Of a DNA stretch of 64,000 nt, positions 1-12,249 are shown in pieces. The stretch's first letter is position 1. Every line of letters begins with the position of its first letter. This DNA is from Opeltia flavorubescens (taxonomy: Eukaryota; Ascomycota; Lecanoromycetes; Teloschistales; Teloschistaceae): the NCBI GenBank assembly GCA_000442125.1, contig KE546974.1, forward strand, positions 1,364,001 through 1,428,000, in the 5' to 3' direction. The notes under the pieces were generated by a model. It had not been told where the DNA came from. It worked only from the letters and a program-made list of their open reading frames with translations, and did no database searches. Made by a program: the position numbers and the translations under genes.

Positions 1-2962
1 ATCAAGGACAATGGCTATCAATATTTCCTGAATATGCTCAATCCGAACGCACAACTCCCAGTGCCAAATACCAACGAGCATCGAGCAATGTCTGCTTTCG
101 TTATTGCCATGTTCTGCCGTGGGTTCAGCCAAGGTCAGACTGTCTGCCTCTCCCCCGATCTCATCGAAGTCCTTATTAGTCATCTTCAAGTTCCAGACGA
201 TGAGGAATTGGACAACCCTCTACTCCGCCAATGGTCGTGTCTGTGTATCAGCATGCTCTGGGAGAATTTCCCAGAAGCAAAATGGGTTGGTATACGATGT
301 CAGGCACATATCAGACTCTGTGAGAAGGCGCTTGATCGAGTTCCCGAAGTTCGAGCTGCGGCATTGCATGCTTTGACTACTTTCCTGGGTATGCCGGATA
401 TGACGGCGCAAGTGGTACATTACGAAGAATCGGTTGCATCCACGATCATGATCATGACGAATGACGGTAATAGTATGGTAAGAAGGGAGTTACTCGTTTT
501 CTTTTCCACCTTTGTCAAGCGATATCGAAATAAATTCCTGGTGGCTGCCTTTGAGCAACTGGCCAGGGAAAAGGAATACCTAATGGAATCAGAAGCTAAC
601 AAAGATCCCAATCCTCAACACGGTTCGCTTACAAGAAGACATTCACGTCGGGATTCTGAGGATAGCAAAGTGACCAAGGTTTCAAAGGATAGTGTTCAAA
701 GCACTATGTGGATGCATCTCTTGATCATGTCCATTGATCCTCATCCCGAAGTTGCTCAAGATGCCAAGGTGGTTGTTGATTATGTTCACGAGAAGCTTTT
801 GGAATCACCGCTGGCTTCTCGAGCTCAGCCACTGATGGATGAGATTGTTAGACTTACGAAACGAACGGCAACGTCCAAATCGCAACCACCTTCACGACAA
901 CCTTCAGCGGCGCCATCGACAAGACGCGCACCGACAGCTGGCTCGCCAGCTCCTCCGGCACTGCCAAAGAATGAATCATATCTCTCAATGGGTATGCGTC
1001 GTACAGCAAGTATGGCAGCTGCACTCAAGCATCTTACATTCGGAGGAGCGGAGCAACCTGCACCTCCAGTAGCCTCTACCACCCCTCATCAACGTGTACC
1101 TGGTGGTCCCCTTCGATCACGAGTGCCCCCCGAATGGAGCAAACCGCCCGATGTCCACGATCCTACTCCAAAACCCATGACTTACGTCAAAGCCAAGGCC
1201 CCCAAACCCAGAGGCTTCATCAAACGTCTCCCTACAGAACCTTCATCAATTCCACTGAAGAGTGGCTTTTTTGATTGGTCAATCGAGGTATTGCATTTCA
1301 TAGAATTCAAAGAAAAAGTCAAATTCTCAGATCAAGACCTGACAACCTTGCAGTATTACCGCGAACCGCAGATGCGCCCTGTAGACTCCGAGGAACCGGG
1401 TAGCGACGACTACAATCGGAAATTGTGGCGACGAAGCCGCAATGAGAAAGTCCTCTGGTCCACGCAGCCGTTGAAGGTTGTGGCGGGGACTAGTAAATGG
1501 GATGTGCCGATGGGGTTTTTCAATAATGGAACGCAGCCGACGAAGATGAGCTTTCATCAGTTTGAAAACCATTTGGCGATTGCGGATGATAGGGATAGTA
1601 TTTGGTATATTTTTCCTTCCGCCCAATTTCACTATTCCCTTGCCCCTTCGCGTTCATTTTTTCCATGTAGATGGCACACTGGCTTGAACGAGATTGCTGA
1701 CCCTTTTGTCATAGTATCTGGGACTGGGAAAAGTCCCATCGCCTCTCCCGCTTCTCCAACGCGAACCCGCCCGGCAGCCGCATCAACGAAGCCCGTTTTA
1801 TCAACGAAGACGATCAAGCTCTACTCCTCACCGGTTCTTCAGATGGAATCGTCCGCATCTTCCGCAACTATGAATCTGAATCCTCTGTAGAGCTCGTTTC
1901 CGCCTTCAGAGCACTGACGAATTTGGTGGACTCTACGAAAAACGCGGGTTTGGTTTTGGATTGGCAGCAAGGGCAGGGGAAATTATTGGTCACGGGGGAT
2001 GTGAAGGTCATTCGGGTTTGGAGTGCGGCCAAGGAGATTTATGAAGTTGTATGTTCTCCCTTTTTCCTGCTGCTTTGTATACTGAGATCTCAAACTACCC
2101 ATGTCAACCCCCGTTCCAGTATATTTTTACTCACTAATCTCGTGACTCAAGGAAATACCAACCCGCTCCTCCTCCCCCCTAACCTCGCTCACCACCGACG
2201 CCGTCGCCGGCGCAGTCGTCATCGCCGGCTACGGCGACGGCGCCGTCCGCGTCTTCGACCAGCGCAACCGTCCGCAGATGGCCATGGTCCGCGTCTGGCG
2301 CAAACATAACCAGTGGATCACGAATGTGCATATGCAGCGTGGGGGCCTCAGAGAACTTGTCTCGGGGTGTAGGAATGGGGAGGTTAAGCTTTGGGATTTG
2401 AGGTGGAAGGATGAGATTAAGACTGTTAGGGCGGTGGATGCGGGGGGTGGTGTGAATGGGGGGGGAGGGGGAGTTGGAGGAGGGGTGACGATGAGGGGGT
2501 TGAGTGTGCATGAGCATGCGCCTGTTTTTGCTGCGTAAGTCTATTCCTTCTCCTCGTATCTTCCCCCCTTCATACAACCTTTTCTCTCCCCCATCCACAA
2601 AGAGACGCCACTAACTCATTTGGATGTATAGTGGCTCATCCTCCCACACAATCCACCTCTACAACATCTCCACCGCCGCCCCCGTCCCGGAAACCCCCAC
2701 CCCACTTTCCACCCTCCAGCCTACATCCGGCTCTTCATACGCCGGGTTAATGCAGAATCGCCCTACGCCGATTTCTGCCCTGGCGTTTCATCCGCATCGT
2801 ATGGTTTTGGGGGGTGGCGCGGTGGGGAGTAGTTGGGTTAATGTTTGGGGCTGTAGGGGTGTGGGGGGGAGGGGNNNNNNNNNNNNNNNGGGGGAGGGGG
2901 GAGGGGGGAGGTGGATACAGGAAATGAAGGGTGTGGGAGGGGGTGGATGGGAGAGGGAGTAG
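1..2962 (+). CDS. kog1: Kog1/Raptor-type TORC1 subunit, 3' part
   Basis: This is the C-terminal part of the Raptor/Kog1/Mip1 scaffold, the TORC1 subunit that presents substrates to the TOR kinase. The frame is already open at base 1, so the 5' end and the caspase-like N-terminal domain lie outside the window. Four exons fit: 1-1604, 1715-2048, 2152-2534 and 2632-2962, and all junctions use GT-AG. The first exon shows the HEAT-like region (RSW-like 'LRQWSCLC', 'EVRAAALHAL'), then a long Ser/Pro-rich linker. The WD40 propeller follows: splicing at 1604/1715 gives 'DSICIWDWE', matching the animal Raptor 'DSICFWDWE'. Later blades show 'TGSSDGIVRIF', 'GYGDGAVRVFDQR' and 'AFHPHRM'. Identification is strong. 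The last 30-40 codons are uncertain because a 15-base N run and G-rich sequence sit at 2875-2935. The gene is convergent with the IPA-type gene downstream. Confidence 0.93.
2875..2889. other. 15-base N run (assembly gap) in kog1 3' end
   Basis: Fifteen Ns sit inside a purine-rich, G-heavy stretch (about 2865-2935) at the very end of the kog1 reading frame. The true gap size is unknown, so the C-terminus and stop of Kog1 are provisional. Confidence 0.95.
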
Positions 2963-4366
2963 GCGAGACCATAAGTATTCGTGTAATCGTCGTAGCTGCT
3001 TCGGATGAACCGAGATCAATTATGACGCCGTAGATGAATCTTGCTACGCTATTTCTGTTGATTAATTGATTGGATAAAGTGGTAGTCTTTCAATTGCTGT
3101 TCTTTCATAGTCTCCGTCAATGATGTTTTTTGGGGTTTTTTTTTGAGGAACTCGGGGGTATTGATACCGAGAGGCTTTTCCCGGGGTTGATATATCTAGC
3201 GAAGGAGCTGTTCAATGCTTTTCTGGTCTACGGTAAGTTTTTATGCACCTCTTCGTTCTTTTTCTTCTCGTTTTTAGGGTTCTACTTTACTACTTTACCG
3301 GTTCGGGATTCCAACGTTCCTGTTTTTCTGGTTTGGTGTCCTTACTTTTTCCTCTCGAGATGAAGTTTGCGAATGTATATATCATGAGACCCTTTCTCTA
3401 TCTCTCTTTTCTTTTTCTGGCTAGCTGGTGGAACTTATATTTCTTCAGTGGTAATGTTATTTCTCTGTGAGAGTGTTTGAAGTGGGTGGGTGAGGTTTAC
3501 AAGCGATTTCAAGTTGGTTTGTCACAGCACGGCAACATTCGATTCTCTTTTTTAGTGTGGATATTGGCACAGAATAAAGCTATGTACGCATATACATCTC
3601 TATAGATTTCTGCTCTCTGTTCTTCGTCTTTGAGACCTCTATGTTAGATTTGAGATGTAGTTTCTTTCCTGCTCATCTTTCTCCGCCTTTTTTTGGTCTG
3701 CAGGGGAGGGAGGGGAATCAGGGAGGCTTCCTCCCATTTCCTCTTCCCTTCATTGAGATCTTTCTTTCTCATCTTTCAGTTTTTCTTTCCAAGCCTTTTG
3801 ATGTCAGACCCCGCGTGATATTGGACGGATACTGTCGGTGGATTTCGATGTTGATACTTGTTTTGGATTGTCTGCTTCCGTGGATGCAGGAAAGGGATTA
3901 GATGGAAGGATAATTGGTCATGCTAATAGAGTGAAATCTTAAGATGCGAGATGGGAGATTAGTCTGTTAGTATTCTGTAAGATAGGGATCTTCCATTTAG
4001 CGAAGCCCCCGTGAGAAATTGAGAGGAAAATATGGACCCTGATATGGACGGTAAATGATTAGATAGGTGGTGCTCGAGAACATCCAATTTTATATGGGAT
4101 ATAGGAAGTAGATGAATCTTACACACTCAGCGACCTTTAGGAGAAACTGGACAATCTTACACTTCTCATGAGAAATGCGAAGACGTTTATTCCCTTTCTG
4201 GTCCATCCTCTGGAGATCTATTTCCTAGTCTATTCTAGGGGCGAGAAAAGCAGTGGGATTTCCCACCCTGCATTTTTGAGATTCAGATCACACCCTCTCC
4301 CTTCCTCACATAGCCAACTCAAACCCCCCTGTCCCTCCTCCTCCTCACCATCACAAACAACTCAAC
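2963..4366. other. Intergenic region between convergent genes
   Basis: About 1.4 kb between two convergent 3' ends. It is T- and pyrimidine-rich, with runs of T at 3125-3145 and 3250-3280, and presumably holds both 3' UTRs. Short open frames here show no protein-like composition. No RNA gene or repeat was recognised. Confidence 0.6.
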
Positions 4367-7270
4367 TCACCTCATCCACCCCCTTGCCCTTTCTCCCCAT
4401 CCACCCCCTCCCACCTCACAACTCTCCCCTCCTCCACCCACCTCCCCCTCAACCCCAAACGTCCCCCTCATCCACCCAAAATTCCTCTCCAACCGTCTCT
4501 TAATCCTCCTCGCCCACTGCATCGGAATCTTACTCTCCGGATGCGGCTCATGGAACACAATACTCCGTCCCTCCGAAGTGGAACTAAAAAGCCAGGCTGA
4601 ACCTTGCAGTTTCTCAGCGCTGAAACCGACGTTCACCATGGCTTTTTTGAAGTCTGTCCAGGGGATTTCACCCCCACCCATGTTGTTGGTGGTGGTGGAT
4701 GGGGAGCCGAAGATGGCGGCGAAGGTGTTGAAGGCTTTTTTCTTGACTGTGATTTTAGGAGGAAGGGGTGGAGGAGGATTTTGGGTGGAGTCTGGTGTGT
4801 GGTCTTGGTTGTCGTCGTCGGTCTGTGTGGAGGTGCCTCGGGTCTTCACCTTCTGGCGTAGTGGTTGGAGTTGTGAATGTTCGACTGTACTTTCTGTCCG
4901 CTCCTCGAGTGTGGCGATGGCGAGTGCTACGTCGAGATCTTCTCCAGCTTTCTCCTTGTCTTTTCGCACCTTGACTGAAGGCTCTGGGTCCTTCCATTCG
5001 GGCGTTCTCTGAATGTCTCGGTACTGAAACCTGTTATCTTCCAGCTCCTTGAGCGTCTTTCCGCTTTTGCGTTGGAAATGCTGGTCCAGGGCTTCCCAAA
5101 GATTATCCAGAGCCTGCTCTGCGTTCCTCATTTTCGCCGTGGTCATGGCTGTACGTGGTTTGTGGGATGGATAATCAAAGACTCGTGGATCCATGACCAG
5201 TGGTGCTAAACCAGTTCCTGGCTGCAGGATATCTCTGATCTTGAATAAAGATGCCACGTGAACCTGTTGCCATGCTTTCATCTCTTCATCTGAGCAGGCG
5301 GAAGCGACAAAGTCATTGCATGACGACAGACCCATTTGTCGTTGGATCTCTGCCATCACGGCAACGTTGAAAATGAGCCTCATCAATTCCCCGGTGAGAC
5401 GTTGCTTTTGTCGGGCATCACTCGATATCAAGATCTCAATCTCCTGCATGATATTTGACAGACCACATACTTCCGCCTCCTTGAAAGTATATTCCAAAAG
5501 CTCTGTGAGAAGCCAGAAGAGGTAGTCATCTATACATGATCTCAAAGTGTGAGCCAAGCTTACGATCTTGTATCGGGATGCAAGGACTTGCGAACAATGT
5601 ATAAGATGATCAATAAAAAGTCGTTGAAATGACAATGGCAGTACTCAAATTTTATCGAACGGGGTATAAAGACATACCTTGCTGCCTGACGACGTCGAAT
5701 TCAACATTTCCATCTTCACGAGGCTTGTGGATAACATTGTTTTGGAACGCGGGTGAGGCAGAAATGTGCTCTGAAAGTTCACTAAGACAACCGAGATTGA
5801 CGGTATTGAGATAGGACCCGAAATGGGAGTGAGCTGTCACATAGGCAGTAGGCAAAATCTGCCCAGGTTTTATGGCTGTCTGATACTCCTCGTATATCCC
5901 GATCAAGCGATGCAGCAGGCCTGATAGAGTTATCCACGAGAATAAGTCATGGTACGCCGTCATGAGAACTCGTGATAAAGCTTGATCCCACGTTTTTTCC
6001 GAAAGCTGTGTTTTGTTGAGCTTGCGATGGCCGTTGATCACTGCTTCGGGTGAACGATCGCAAGCCGCGTTAATCAACTCGATGAAGAAGGCTGGGTCTT
6101 CTTTTGTTAGGAAGAAATGATCCTCAGCCTCCCGACGCTTTGCTTCGACGAGGTTCGTTAAGCGTGTGAAGTCCCATGCGTTGGGGACTCGGTAAGGTGC
6201 TTCCATGGTATGAGCGGTAAGGGATGCAGACTCGTTCGTTAGGCCGTTCGAAAGGAATCCTTTCGAGTATGGTAGGAGCTGCATCCTCGAGCCATGTGGA
6301 GGATAGAGTGTCTGTACTTGAGGAAGGTCTGCCGAAGGCATATCGTGTAAAATCGCAGAGCTACAGCGAACCAAGAATTGAAGAACATCCCGTTGAACTT
6401 CAAGGATCATCAGGCCCATACCTGGATCAGGTGCGACTCCTCTATGACACATGAGGATGGCGCGACGGTCCTGATCCCAAGAAACGAGACGGCCGTATGT
6501 GTCTTGAGTGTACTGACCATTCAAATACATAGCATAACCTCGCAAATGTTTCGGCAAAAGCAATTTGGATCTGATTCCCACCCCGATTGAGTCGCGGTCG
6601 GCATTAGTGAATGTTGACGGAAAATTTCGAGCACGAGCGTCGATAAGCAATAAGAGCGGATTCGGCTGCGATAGGTCCTCAACGTTGATATAAGGGAATC
6701 GTAAGGCCAGGTCTATTGCATTCTTGGCCTTTTGACTGGAGCCTTTGTATTTTGACTCTTCTCGTAACACTCCGAAGTCTGGTCGATGGGTACGAGACAT
6801 TTCTGGCCATATTTTGAGGAGTAGCTCTTTCCTTTGCCTGACAGTTTTCTTCAGCCAACGCTTGCTTAGAGTCATTTGATGGTGCGCCACAACTTTTCCG
6901 AGCTGACACCAGGCTTCGAACAAAGCATCAAGAAGTATACGTGCAGAAGCCTTCGCTTCTTCAACAGTTATAGTGTCCTTTTTTGGCTTACCATTCTCGC
7001 CAAAGAGATTGATCTTGTCTGTGGGTATGATCATTAACGCATCTTGCATCTCTGCGTACGAAAGCTTCATGAATGAGCTTCTACCGTCAGGCGCTATTGA
7101 TCTCAGGCCAGAATGCTTCAAGATGTCCGGCATAGAGGCGTCGTTGGTCTGTGTTGTTCAGGAATTCCGTGGAGATGTGAAGACGAGAGTGGCTATGAAA
7201 AGCGTACGTTGCTAGATGATGGTTTTCGTTGGAAATTCGATGCTATGAGAATAGGGAGAAATGCAGTCAT
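4367..7270 (-). CDS. IPA-type fungal protein of unknown function
   Basis: A large fungal-specific protein resembling entries often labelled 'ipa protein'; function unknown. Three exons are proposed (minus strand): 7270-7208, 7148-5678 and 5586-4367. The middle exon is certain. The first exon (21 codons) is inferred: the open frame at ATG 7133 has an upstream stop, but a 59-nt GT-AG intron (7149-7207) joins it to ATG 7270. The second intron (5587-5677) joins 'VVRQQ' to 'VLASRYK' in phase. The C-terminal block 'IPWTDFKKAMVNVGF', then 'GSAWLF' and 'FHEPHPESKIP', is the family signature and looks like a degenerate HicA-type fold (see findings). A poly-Pro stretch and a charged region precede it. 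The last 30 residues are Gly-rich and read from a C-rich tract, so an extra 3' intron is possible. Confidence 0.75.
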
Positions 7271-8346
7271 TGCCAGTCAGCCAGATTTCCAGAGTCAGTC
7301 CGCCACAAGATCTTCAGTGTTGAAACATGACATCTTTGGCTCAAAGCTCTGGTGTTTGCAGAAATCGAAATGAGGTATTGAGCTTCTTCATCACCATCTC
7401 AGATCCGATGATATCGAAGTGAATGAAACCTTACCTCACGACATTAGCAATTCATCACTCTCATATCTCTTCATTTCAACACCAAATCAAAACCGAAAGT
7501 CGGGCTTAGAGAACCTGGTACAACGAGTTCGAATTTCAACATCGGAGTAGATACTCATACCCGTAAAGCCCCAGTGACCAGTTTAATAGCAAGTGAAATC
7601 ATGAATGATCATACTCCCAACGACTGCTGGTCTTGAGGATGCATCTCATCCACCCCCCTTGCCCCGCCGATACTTAGACTTTTTCATCCTAAGTTCTCGT
7701 CTTCGTCGACGTCAGCTTTACCTTCATTTCCATTTTCAACACCCAATTCCATCGGCACATGCACCCAGACCCCCCCTCCCTCAATAACACATGGCCTGTA
7801 AACATGACGAAGACACAGCATTGACGATTCTCACTTGACGTAATGTTGTTTACCCACCCTTCGCTCCTTCCCTAAAATCCCAAAACGCTTTCGAGAGAAG
7901 CCTCAACCCTAAATTCTAAGGCCGTAAGCTCAGAGCTCCCTCAGCGCTACCAGCGTCATTATAAAATCGGGGGACGATTGAGAAGGTGGTAATGATCTAT
8001 GCGTGTGCTATCTGGTAAATCATAGATAATCGAACTTTCTTAATAATAAACCCATACATATCCACTTAGGTTTATTTGGTAGATTTGTTTCTCTTTCTGT
8101 TCTTCGAATGGAATGAGTAAGTAAAATACGATTAATCAGACAATGATGTACATAATCTCCTCACACCTTTGACAGAGCTTGGTAAAGACTGGACTAGGAA
8201 CTACACACCCATCAATAATTCTCTCAACACCCGCACCATCAGCGAATAGATTACACAGCTCAAACTCTCCAGACCGGACTGAACAAATACCAAAACCAAT
8301 CAGCTGAAGCCGATATAACCCTTTGCTGATCCGGCTCAGGTCACAC
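7271..8346. other. Intergenic region, no gene seen
   Basis: About 1.1 kb. It should contain the promoter of the IPA-type gene and the 3' UTR of the next minus-strand gene. The stretch 7600-7790 is C-rich. I see no coding frame, RNA or repeat here. Confidence 0.55.
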
Positions 8347-9767
8347 TTACCGGACCTTGGTACTCTTATTCACCACCCCATTGGCAACACCATTGAATGC
8401 AGCCTTCGATGCCACATCGTTCAAATCGGTCCCACCATTGGTGATAGCAGCAGAGGAGCTGTCACTTTGAATGACCTGGCACCCGTCATTCTGGCTAAGA
8501 CCTTGCAAGTCCGCCGGGAGGGAATTATGAGCGTTAGCCCAGTCTGCGTTGACTTGCTGGAGCGGAATAACTGCTGCGGACCGGAATTTCATGTCTAGGA
8601 CGTCGTCGCCGCCGATGTTGGTGACCACGTAGCCGGCTGCACCCATCGAGGTCGCCATGTGGTTGGCGATCTGCTCACGCTGGAATGCGCTCGCGTTGCT
8701 GCTGTATGCGAGGAGGCCAAAGAAACGCGTTCCTTCTTGGGCTTCGATGGCTTGACTGGAGTTGGGCAAAGTCTTGAGGATCGAAGCACTGATGGACGTT
8801 AGCTCGCGGACAAATCTAGTAACGGCAAAAGCGTGAAGCGTACAGCTGATCCGATAGCTTCTTGACTTCTTGTTCAAGAGGCGATCCTTTCTGCTCTTGC
8901 CGTTGAAGAAGGTAGAGATGTTCGGCCGCTGAAGCGGTATAGTTGATTTTGAACTCCCCATTCGGGGTTTGAGTGACTATAGCACCGTACATCCCCCGGT
9001 GTTTAGAAAAGGCGATGTGGGCGGCCTTCTTGCTCTGAATCTTCCAATCAATTGCAGTCCCTTGCGCAGTTGCGAAGGCGGAAATGTAATAATCCACCCG
9101 AGGTTGAATATTGACAATGGCATTGTTTGGAGCCTCAAACTTGAATGACCTGATCAGCAAGAATTACGAGAGTGGGCGAGCCATCACAAGACGTACGCTT
9201 GCGACGGGAACCATCCTGCCGTTCCCATCCGGCGCTGCCATTCCCATCAAGAAATTGTTTTCGGGGTAGAAGTCAACTCCACTCTCAATTGCGTAGCATC
9301 CGGGATCTGCTGAATGGTCTTCTTTGTTGTAGAATGCGGGAGACCCTTTATTGTTGTACATGGTATAGGTACCTCCATCCGATCGGTCAGCATAATAGCA
9401 CGAGGAATCGGCAACTTCATCAGACTTACTACCCGGGGTCGTTTCAGTGCCCAAGTCCACCGACTTAGCATTGCCCACACTAACAACTACACCAGGTGCT
9501 AACTTCGTGGGAGCTGTCCCGCACCCTGATACATACAGTCAGTAAGACAGGATGGCCCTTCAAACAATCTGAGATCGATGTACAAGCATAAGTAGATTTC
9601 GTGATCTTGAGGTCAAAGGAACCGTCCGTGTCAAGCTGCTGGGATTGCCAGACATTCGAGTAGACCTTGTCAATACCAGGCACGGCTTCGGGTGGTTCAG
9701 TGAACACGCCATACATGTGGTTTGATCCAGTCTTGTTGGTAAAATTGATGCTGTAATCGTTCGGCAT
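8347..9767 (-). CDS. Uncharacterised 416-aa protein, four exons
   Basis: Function not recognised. Four minus-strand exons fit in phase: 9767-9584, 9525-9197, 9139-8844 and 8788-8347, separated by introns of 58, 57 and 55 nt with GT-AG ends. Splicing gives a continuous 416-aa product ending at TAA (8347-8349). The N-terminal third ('YSINFTNKTG', then 'YAWCGTAP') reads like a beta-rich domain. The middle contains 'FATAQGTAIDWKIQ'. The C-terminal third is Ala/Ser/Asn-rich with predicted helices ('FQREQIANHMATSMGAA'). There is no signal peptide and no membrane segment, so a cytosolic location is likely. A second acceptor 11 nt upstream of 9139 would break the frame, which is why 9139 was chosen. 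A TATA-like box lies about 115 nt before the start. Confidence 0.75.
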
Positions 9768-9881
9768 TTTCGAGATTGTCTATGACGATTGTGATCTTTG
9801 GTCAAGAAGATGATTTTAGTGTTTGAGGATTTGAGGTTCGAATACTTGTTCTTGCAGTCTCCAGACAGGCTGAGAGGAGCT

Positions 9882-9889
9882 CTTATATG
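9882..9889 (-). promoter_or_regulatory. TATA-like box of the 416-aa gene
   Basis: On the minus strand this reads GCATATAAGA, about 115-120 nt upstream of ATG 9767. Spacing fits a core promoter with a short 5' leader. Inferred from sequence only. Confidence 0.4.
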
Positions 9890-10031
9890 CGTTCTCAGGC
9901 CGACTTATTTTTTGGGCTCAGCAAAGATAGAGTTGGAATTGTAAGGTCGATCTTCCCTTTTCGGATTGGAATAAATGACCGGAAGTTACTTCTCAGCCAG
10001 CCACCACGCTGATAACGCTTCTGGACCTTGA
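9890..10031. other. Upstream region of the 416-aa gene
   Basis: AT-balanced sequence with no open frame of note; probable promoter. Confidence 0.4.
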
Positions 10032-10624
10032 TCAGCGTTCCAGTTTGGTCGTTTCACCACCACGATCTTCATGATAGTTGTCAATCTTTGATAGCCCTTG
10101 TTGAATCGAGTGAGATGATACATTCGGGAAATTAATTGAGACGCTGGAACAGTTCCTTTTCAGCTGTGGTGTGGAACGAAACGCAAAGCCAGCCTGTACA
10201 AATTTGGCATAAGCTGGTACGTCCGAACACTTCTTGAGATTGATCCTCAATCCAGCTGCCTTGGGAGGTAACCGTGCAATCCTCTCTTTCGCTCATAGTG
10301 TACTGTCATTGACTGCTGGATTATGAAGCATGCCGTCAGTGGTTGTGGATCGTACCGAATATGGGGGAGGGTATCGAGAAGTGGCTGGCTGAGCTTTGAA
10401 ACTTACCAGAAAGGTAGAGATTGACAAACCGAATCCGGGGCCCTCGAACTTACAACAGTCTCATTGTCCGACTTAGGAGTATTGAGAGCAAGTTTCATTG
10501 CCATAAAATCATTGCTTAGAGCAAAAATAGACTTAGAAACTGCATAGCTATTACAGAAAGTTTCCGGTGTGTGTCGCGTCTCCAAAGGTGGGACGGAGGC
10601 CATGTCTACGCAATCTGCCGGCAA
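10032..10624 (-). other. Possible small gene or gene remnant
   Basis: Two minus-strand open segments have protein-like composition. One (10624-10450) reads 'TFCNSYAVSKSIFALSNDF'. The other (about 10290-10032) reads 'LPPKAAGLRINLKKC' and 'PAYAKFVQAGF'. A GTAAGT donor follows the first segment at about 10456, but no acceptor joins the two convincingly, and the first segment has no in-frame ATG before an upstream stop. It could be a decayed or short cysteine-containing protein. Nothing was recognised by family. Confidence 0.2.
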
Positions 10625-12167
10625 AAGGAAACAAGATGATGCCCGAAATACGATATTGAGGTGTGATACGAGGACAGTGCTTTCTCCCAGATTAACGAGC
10701 AGCGATCATAATCAAGTCTGTTCAGCTTGGTGCCTTGGAAGCCACATCCAACTTTTCGAGAAGAAAATGAGGTCATGAGTATTCGAGAAAGAATGGCTTG
10801 AACGCAATCTCAAAAGCACAGCTGAGAGCATAACAATTTCGAAGAGTAAATCGCATCGGCACGGCGAAGCGAAGGATCAGATGCAGAATGTTCGGTCGAT
10901 CGACCGTGCACTAACCTTTTGAGCAAGCCACCATTTTTGATGACAGCTGAACACCCATGCAGGAACATTTTCTGGGCTACTCGAACGGCCGAAGGAGCTT
11001 CCCAACTGTACAAGATTCCATTCTGGATTCAATATACAGGGTAGTACAATGTCTCCGTGCCAGATTTTAAATGGCTCTTTTGAAAAGAGGATTGCTTTCC
11101 GATTATCTGGTGACGCAAGAGAATTCAAGAATCAGCACGACTTTGGCCGTTAGCTCCGGCCAATTGACTGCTTCTTTCCAGAGACTGATAGCCTTCATAG
11201 CTGTCTCTGATCCACCTGGTCCAAGGGAGTATATAGTATTAATTGAGAGAATGGGTAGTAAAGTGCAAAAAGAAATGACGTCTCTACCCTAGCTCCCGAG
11301 GCATCCCCGCTTACTAATACTTCGACTGCAGCCTTGTGCGTGCATGAGACGGCTTGGTGACGGGTACCAATACTTACTCTCAAGTCCAAAATCCATTAAT
11401 TTTAGGTTCCTACTGGGCCTGTCGGATAGTAATTTTCCTTTAACCCTTCATCCCCAGGTGAAATAGATTGTTCCCCAGATTCTTCAACACCTTCCCATAC
11501 AGAGTCGTACCGTCACAAGGTCCAAACGCCAACGGCTATACAGTGTACACGCCTGTCTCTGTCTTCACTCCGACGAAGCTACACTGTCATCTCGGCCAGG
11601 GTCTTCCAATTCGTAGTCGAAAAGCGAGATTATTAGACCGCATGAGCATATCTCCAATTGAAAAATACCAGAATCCATCCCATAGAACCTCGATTCCCAT
11701 CGCCATAAACCCAGCTTCCACGTTGCGACACACCGCACCCATACAATTGCCCAAAGTCCGATCGCCCATGCATTAAGTGAAGGACATAGAATAGAAAACA
11801 CTCCCCGCTCAAGGGAAAAAGAAACATAATCCATCCCATCTCCATACTTCCCAAATGATCATTAAATTCCGCAATTGCGTTTTTTGTACCCGAGATAATC
11901 ACTTCCGTAAAAAACTCGTAAAGCTATGATGAAAATCGTACAATTCAACTCCAAAAAATACCATCAATAATATCCTACATCCCCACATAACCCGTCCAAC
12001 CCATGTAATCTCCACTCCATGAAATCACCCCCAAAATAACAATCCCCCACCCTCCCAAAAACACATCTCCACATACCAGGGCCCAAAAGACAAAAACATA
12101 AACTTCCCTACTTTCTCGCTCCCACTTACCTGAAAAACCAAAATTGCAAAATATAGAATTTGAGTAT
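10625..12167. other. Intergenic region, no gene seen
   Basis: About 1.5 kb without a convincing frame on either strand. The open frames around 11560-11900 on the minus strand overlap in several frames and look like chance. The end, from about 11980, is C/A-rich. Confidence 0.5.
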
Positions 12168-12249
12168 TGAGATGAGTGAGGTTCGAACTCACGCGGATTG
12201 CTCCAGTAGAGCTTAAATCTACCGCCTTAAACCACTCGGCCATCATCCC
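12168..12249 (-). tRNA. tRNA-Leu (anticodon UAA)
   Basis: Minus-strand cloverleaf of 82 nt. The acceptor GGGATGA pairs with TCATCTC (one G-U), followed by discriminator A. The D-arm starts with TGGCCGAGTGG. The anticodon stem GTAGA/TCTAC encloses loop TTTAAGC, giving anticodon TAA. The variable arm GGA-GCAA-TCC makes it a class II tRNA, as expected for leucine. The T-arm is GTGAG-TTCGAAC-CTCAC. There is no intron. A short T run follows on the minus strand as a possible Pol III terminator. Confidence 0.95.

Noticed and set aside
4578-5012. 144-codon plus-strand frame within the IPA-type gene
   Set aside because: Antisense shadow of a well-supported coding exon.
10810-11900. Several overlapping open frames on both strands
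   Set aside because: They overlap in multiple frames, have no conserved motif and no splice pattern; likely chance.
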